Source of the DNA: Heterotrichella gracilis
Lineage: Eukaryota; Sar; Xanthophyceae; Tribonematales; Xanthonemataceae
DNA length: 47,638 bases
Direction of reading: 5' to 3'
NCBI GenBank assembly: GCA_032358255.1
Contig: JAULBX010025964.1
Location: 1-47,638, forward strand
Program-made: the position numbers and the translations under genes
Shown: piece after piece, positions 45,701-47,638 of the stretch
How the letters are laid out: each line of letters starts with the position of its first letter
How positions within the stretch are numbered: position 1 is the first letter of the stretch
The notes under the pieces: model-generated
Databases searched by the model: none
Seen by the model: only the letters and a program-made list of their open reading frames with translations
What the model was told of the DNA's origin: nothing

Positions 45701-46758
45701 AGAGCGGATGGACACTGCGGGAATGGGTGTGTGGGTGTGTGTTTGAGTGGGGTGTGTATGTGATGGGGGTTGCAAGGGTGGAGGTATTATGCATACCGTG
45801 GCTGGTGCGGCAATGCCCAGCTGGTGGTGCGCGTTGTGATCTGGACGGAAGCTGTGTGTCATGTGCGCCAATGCAGTGGAATGCAGCACCCTTAATACAA
45901 TGATGTACCTGAAAAAGTATGCCGTGCCCCGATGCCCTCAGTAGATGCCACGCACGCATAAGGAGGTATGCATGCCACAATGCACATTGGAGGATTACTT
46001 CCCACTCACGCACCCGGCAGCCCGGTCAGTAAGTTATGCTCCGCCGCCAGCACCCGCAGCTGCGTGAGCTCGCCTATCTCGCTGGGCAGCGCTATCAGCT
46101 TGTTGTTCGACACCCTTAGCTCCTGCAGGGTGGTCAGCTGGCCCATGCCGGGCGGCAGCGTCACCAGCCCCGTCTGCATAAGGTTCAGCACCCGCAGGCT
46201 CTTGAGCCTGCCGATGATGGGGTCCTCCAGGAGTTGGAGCAGGCCCTCGGAGCACTCCAGCTGGGCCACCCCCTCCAGGTCTATGGCTGCCAGTGCGCTG
46301 GCGAGGATGGGGGGGGTGGGAACTGCTGACGGGTTGAGGCGCTGCAGGTTGAGGTTCACCAACCGGGGGTGGGTTTGGATGACCTCAAACACCAGGGAAA
46401 CGGGATTCCCTGGGCTGGGCTCCTCCGCACCAGGGTTGGTACCCAGGTTGGCATGGAGGTGCACCTGCACCCAGTCCTCGGTGATGCCTGTGATCAGCTG
46501 GGCAGCGGTTATCTTCTGCATGACCTTGTCCTCGGGATCGTAGTCCGTCCACTCCACGCTGGCATTGGTGAACTCGGTGAGTGGACTGTCTAGCAGCTCC
46601 AGGCTGTGGCTGGACCCAAACCGTGGTCGCAGTACTCCACCCACATGGTAGCCCAGCACCACTTTAAAGGTCTCCGTCTGCCCGCCCAGCTTGATCCGGC
46701 TGAACATGCTGAAGCCGTACGCCTTGGCCGGCAGCGAGCTGGGGCTGCCGTCAGTCAT
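36702..46758 (-). CDS. LRR-ARM-patatin phospholipase A (pPLA-I type)
   Basis: Lipid acyl hydrolase resembling Arabidopsis phospholipase A I (iPLA2-like). Nineteen exons: 46758-46014, 45714-45561, 44893-44724, 44284-44159, 43902-43715, 43222-43136, 42686-42476, 42051-41866, 41657-41510, 41132-40871, 40626-40471, 40113-39908, 39689-39493, 39173-38985, 38737-38549, 38186-38041, 37566-37450, 37205-37005, 36827-36702; frame closes, 1267 aa, close to the plant length. Leucine-rich repeats (about 155-300: LRVLNLMQTGLVTLPPGMGQ, LQELRVSNNKLIALPSEIGE) are followed by armadillo-like helices (about 350-555). The patatin domain has the oxyanion motif DGGGMRG (586-592), nucleophile Ser621 in GTSTG and catalytic Asp797 in DGA. 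A C-terminal domain ends GCCYWYMREGKVARWTTDQDW. All catalytic residues are present, so it should be active. In plants this enzyme supplies basal jasmonate/lipid signals; the algal role is unknown. Confidence 0.94.
41105..41345 (-). repeat. Echoes of pPLA-I exon 10 start with acceptor
   Basis: The start of exon 10 and its acceptor (about 41105-41140, plus strand CTGGCTGCTGCGGTACACCC then TGCGC) recurs at about 41186-41225 and 41255-41296, separated by GGTTAGGGT words. The first intron copy is almost perfect over about 40 bp, including the CAG acceptor; the second has CAATGG for CTGCGG and ACACAA for GCGCAA. Spacing is about 82 and 69 bp. Confidence 0.92.
42238..42510 (-). repeat. Echoes of pPLA-I exon 7 end with donor
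   Basis: The plus-strand edge CACCCAGCACCGCCAGCACC (true donor at 42475) has decayed copies at about 42409-42446 (CCACCGAGAACCGCCAGTACC then GTCTACGCTGTG), 42287-42320 and about 42238-42270. The copies become poorer with distance from the exon. The whole region is rich in CCACCA/CAGCACC, so simple-sequence drift adds noise. Confidence 0.7.
42649..42920 (-). repeat. Echoes of pPLA-I exon 7 start with acceptor
   Basis: The plus-strand sequence TCCACGCCGCTGCGCAC at the start of exon 7 (about 42655-42690, acceptor at 42687-42689) recurs at about 42786-42822 (TCCACGCCGCTGCGCACACC, then AAGGGCCTAGC) and about 42885-42920 (TCCACGTCGCTGCGCACAAG, then CAAGCAGGG). Spacing is about 130 and 100 bp, with GGGCTT/TAGGG words between. 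Confidence 0.85.
43410..43750 (-). repeat. Echoes of pPLA-I exon 5 end with donor
   Basis: The plus-strand edge ACCTTGACCGCGTCGGTCCT (true donor at 43714) followed by CAGCATCTGCAGCGCG recurs at 43549-43587 (ACCTTGAACGCGTTCATCCT then CAGCAGCTGCAC) and 43415-43453 (ACCTTGATGGCATCCGTCCT then CAAGAGCAGCTGCAC). Both keep an apparent donor on the minus strand (AAG then GTGCAT or GTGGAG). The two intron copies share ACACCAGCCAGC, absent from the exon. Confidence 0.88.
44061..44205 (-). repeat. Echo of pPLA-I exon 4 end with donor
   Basis: The exon 4 end (plus strand CCTGCTCCAGCACCGTCTCG at about 44173-44193, donor at 44158) is copied at about 44061-44105 (CCTGCTCCAGCACCGTCTCC preceded by ACCCAATGCTGTTCACG). 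On the minus strand the copy ends in GGGTAAATT, keeping a GT donor. Confidence 0.85.
44256..44490 (-). repeat. ~70-bp tandem repeat copying pPLA-I exon 4 start
   Basis: Three and a half copies of a 70-71-bp unit. Each unit holds GGCAGCTGGAGGGGTCCTCG, GCAATGCGGCCTGAAAAG and a G-rich tract ending TATTTGTCACCAGT. On the minus strand every unit supplies CTTTTCAG then GCCGCATTGCCGAGGACCCC, that is, the true acceptor (44285-44287) and first 20 or so bases of exon 4. Three copies are nearly identical and only the last is worn, so this array is young. Any of three upstream acceptors could be used. Confidence 0.95.
45229..45274 (+). repeat. Interstitial telomere-like (CCCTAAA)6 tract
   Basis: Six perfect CCCTAAA units plus CCCT in intron 2 of the pPLA-I gene. 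It is flanked on both sides by near-identical CTGCATGGT(T/C)CCAACTCGG(A/T)AGGAACC words, which themselves resemble the end of exon 2. Confidence 0.95.
45469..45598 (-). repeat. Echo of pPLA-I exon 2 end with donor
   Basis: The exon 2 edge on the plus strand (CACCTCACCTGCATGGCCCC then AGCTCCGGCAAAAACTCCAG, from 45552) is copied 84 bp away at 45469-45512 (CACCTCACCTGCAGGGCCCC then AGCTCTGGCAGGAACTCCAG). On the minus strand both read CAG then GTGAGGTGG, so the copy keeps a strong donor. GGGTGTAGGGTA words separate them. Two weaker copies flank the telomere-like tract at 45199-45304. Confidence 0.9.
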
Positions 46759-47212
46759 GGCGACAGTTGGTGCGTGCTGCGTTCACGACACCGGACAGTG
46801 CTTGGCATGTGCACGCATTGCAATACAGGGCATCGGACTGGTTACATAGGAAAGCCGGCTGCTTTGTTCCAATAACAAGAAGGGTTATATATGGAGAGTA
46901 GTGGCTGTCGTGGTGGCTGAACAAGGCTGTGCTTATACCTTTGTCCAAGGACATGCATTGGGGGCATTGGGGAAGACAGTGTGAAAGCGGGGAGGGAACT
47001 ACCGCCATTACAATAGAGCACCATCCGTGCACAAGCTTTGCTTGTTGCAGAACCTATTATTAGCCACAACAGCGTAGAACGACGTGTTTATGCCTGACAC
47101 TGTTAACAACAGCAAGTGTAGGCGTATTGTAAGGTGTATCGTATCACCATCGCAACCCCAACGGCCAACTGCGTGTGGATGTGACGGGGTGAGGAGCTAT
47201 ACGCCGCAGTAA
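46759..47212. other. Divergent promoter region (pPLA-I / terminal gene)
   Basis: Only about 450 bp separate the pPLA-I start from the candidate ATG of the next gene on the opposite strand, so both probably share this promoter region. No clear TATA or CAAT element was identified. Confidence 0.45.
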
Positions 47213-47638
47213 TGGCGGACGATGACGGGCTGTTCCTCAATTTGCAAGGCGTAGGCAGCCCTGTCCCGCAGCAACACTTCAACCGGAAATCAGAGCGGCG
47301 GGGCAAAGCATGGAAGAAGAAGGTAGAGCTGCACTCAACTGCGGCACAGGAAACGCTGCAACTAGCCGTACCTACATTATAAATTGTCAGGTTGCTCCTT
47401 GTTGCTGTGGGTGAACAACCTGGCGCTATACATTCAGCGCAACCTTGGTGCATGCATATGTCGCATGCATGCATGCATCTGTCGCCACCGCGATGCCGAG
47501 CCTCCCCGTCGCGTAGAACCAACTAACTCACTGCCACCCGACCGCCGCTTACAGGTAGCCAAACACAACGACGGTTTTGGACCCAGGCCGGTGTTCCCTG
47601 GGCGTGGGGGGGGGGGGCCCCCCCCGCCCCCGGGCCCC
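47213..47638 (+). CDS. N-terminal fragment of an unidentified protein (runs off window)
   Basis: An ATG at 47213 opens MADDDGLFLNLQGVGSP, continuing through a basic stretch (NRKSERRGKAWKKK) to a GTAGAG donor at 47323. After about 230 bp, a good acceptor (CTTACAG, ending 47555) is followed by an exon in the same phase (VAKHNDGFGPRPVFPGRG), which runs into a G/C homopolymer end. The joined frame stays open. The acidic start, LFLNL and basic Trp-containing patch are loosely reminiscent of the N-termini of Dbp7/DDX31-type RNA helicases, but too little is present to name it. Confidence 0.5.
47606..47638. other. Poly-G/poly-C terminus, probable assembly artefact
   Basis: The window ends in 12 G, then C-runs with single-base interruptions and CGGGCCCC. 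Such homopolymer ends are common where reads or contigs break off. The coding frame of the terminal gene should not be trusted past about 47605. Confidence 0.6.

Overview
This is nuclear DNA of a green alga, most likely a chlorophycean (Chlamydomonas-like) species. The evidence is dense short introns with clean GT..AG borders and C/T-rich 3' ends, G/C-rich third codon positions, plant-type telomere words (TTTAGGG/CCCTAAA) scattered through introns, and a TPP riboswitch inside a THIC intron. The protein set also fits: a peptidyl-serine galactosyltransferase and a plant-type LRR/ARM/patatin phospholipase. The species cannot be named from the sequence. I see no bacterial operons, CRISPR array or intact mobile element.

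Layout: 295-5553 (-) SGT1-like peptidyl-serine alpha-galactosyltransferase, 9 exons. 7042-8300 (-) small secreted proline-rich protein of unknown function, 3 exons. 10260-11914 (-) PEX11 peroxisome division protein, 4 exons. 13035-16854 (-) TFIIIC subunit 5 (GTF3C5/Tau95), 7 exons. 18344-24089 (+) pentameric ligand-gated ion channel lacking the Cys-loop cysteines, 13 exons. 25728-27274 (-) an unresolved gene-like stretch. 27948-35742 (-) THIC, 15 exons, with a TPP riboswitch in intron 5. 36702-46758 (-) pPLA-I-type patatin phospholipase, 19 exons. 47213-end (+) the first exons of a gene cut by the window edge. I closed the reading frame across every intron of the seven main multi-exon genes by hand; predicted lengths are 689, 277, 253, 399, 713, 632 and 1267 aa.

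The genes are neighbours, not a pathway: glycoprotein modification, peroxisome division, Pol III transcription, ion conduction, thiamin synthesis and lipid hydrolysis. The best-understood regulation is feedback of TPP on THIC splicing through the intronic riboswitch.

The most unusual feature is structural. Many introns carry one to three decayed tandem copies of the edge of the neighbouring exon together with its splice site ('exon-edge echoes'). I found them at about ten exon borders in four genes, often next to telomere-like words. They could supply cryptic splice sites, and I do not recognise this as a named feature class. The second highlight is the algal channel, which keeps the FPFD motif and four membrane segments but has Gly and Met where animal receptors have the disulfide cysteines.
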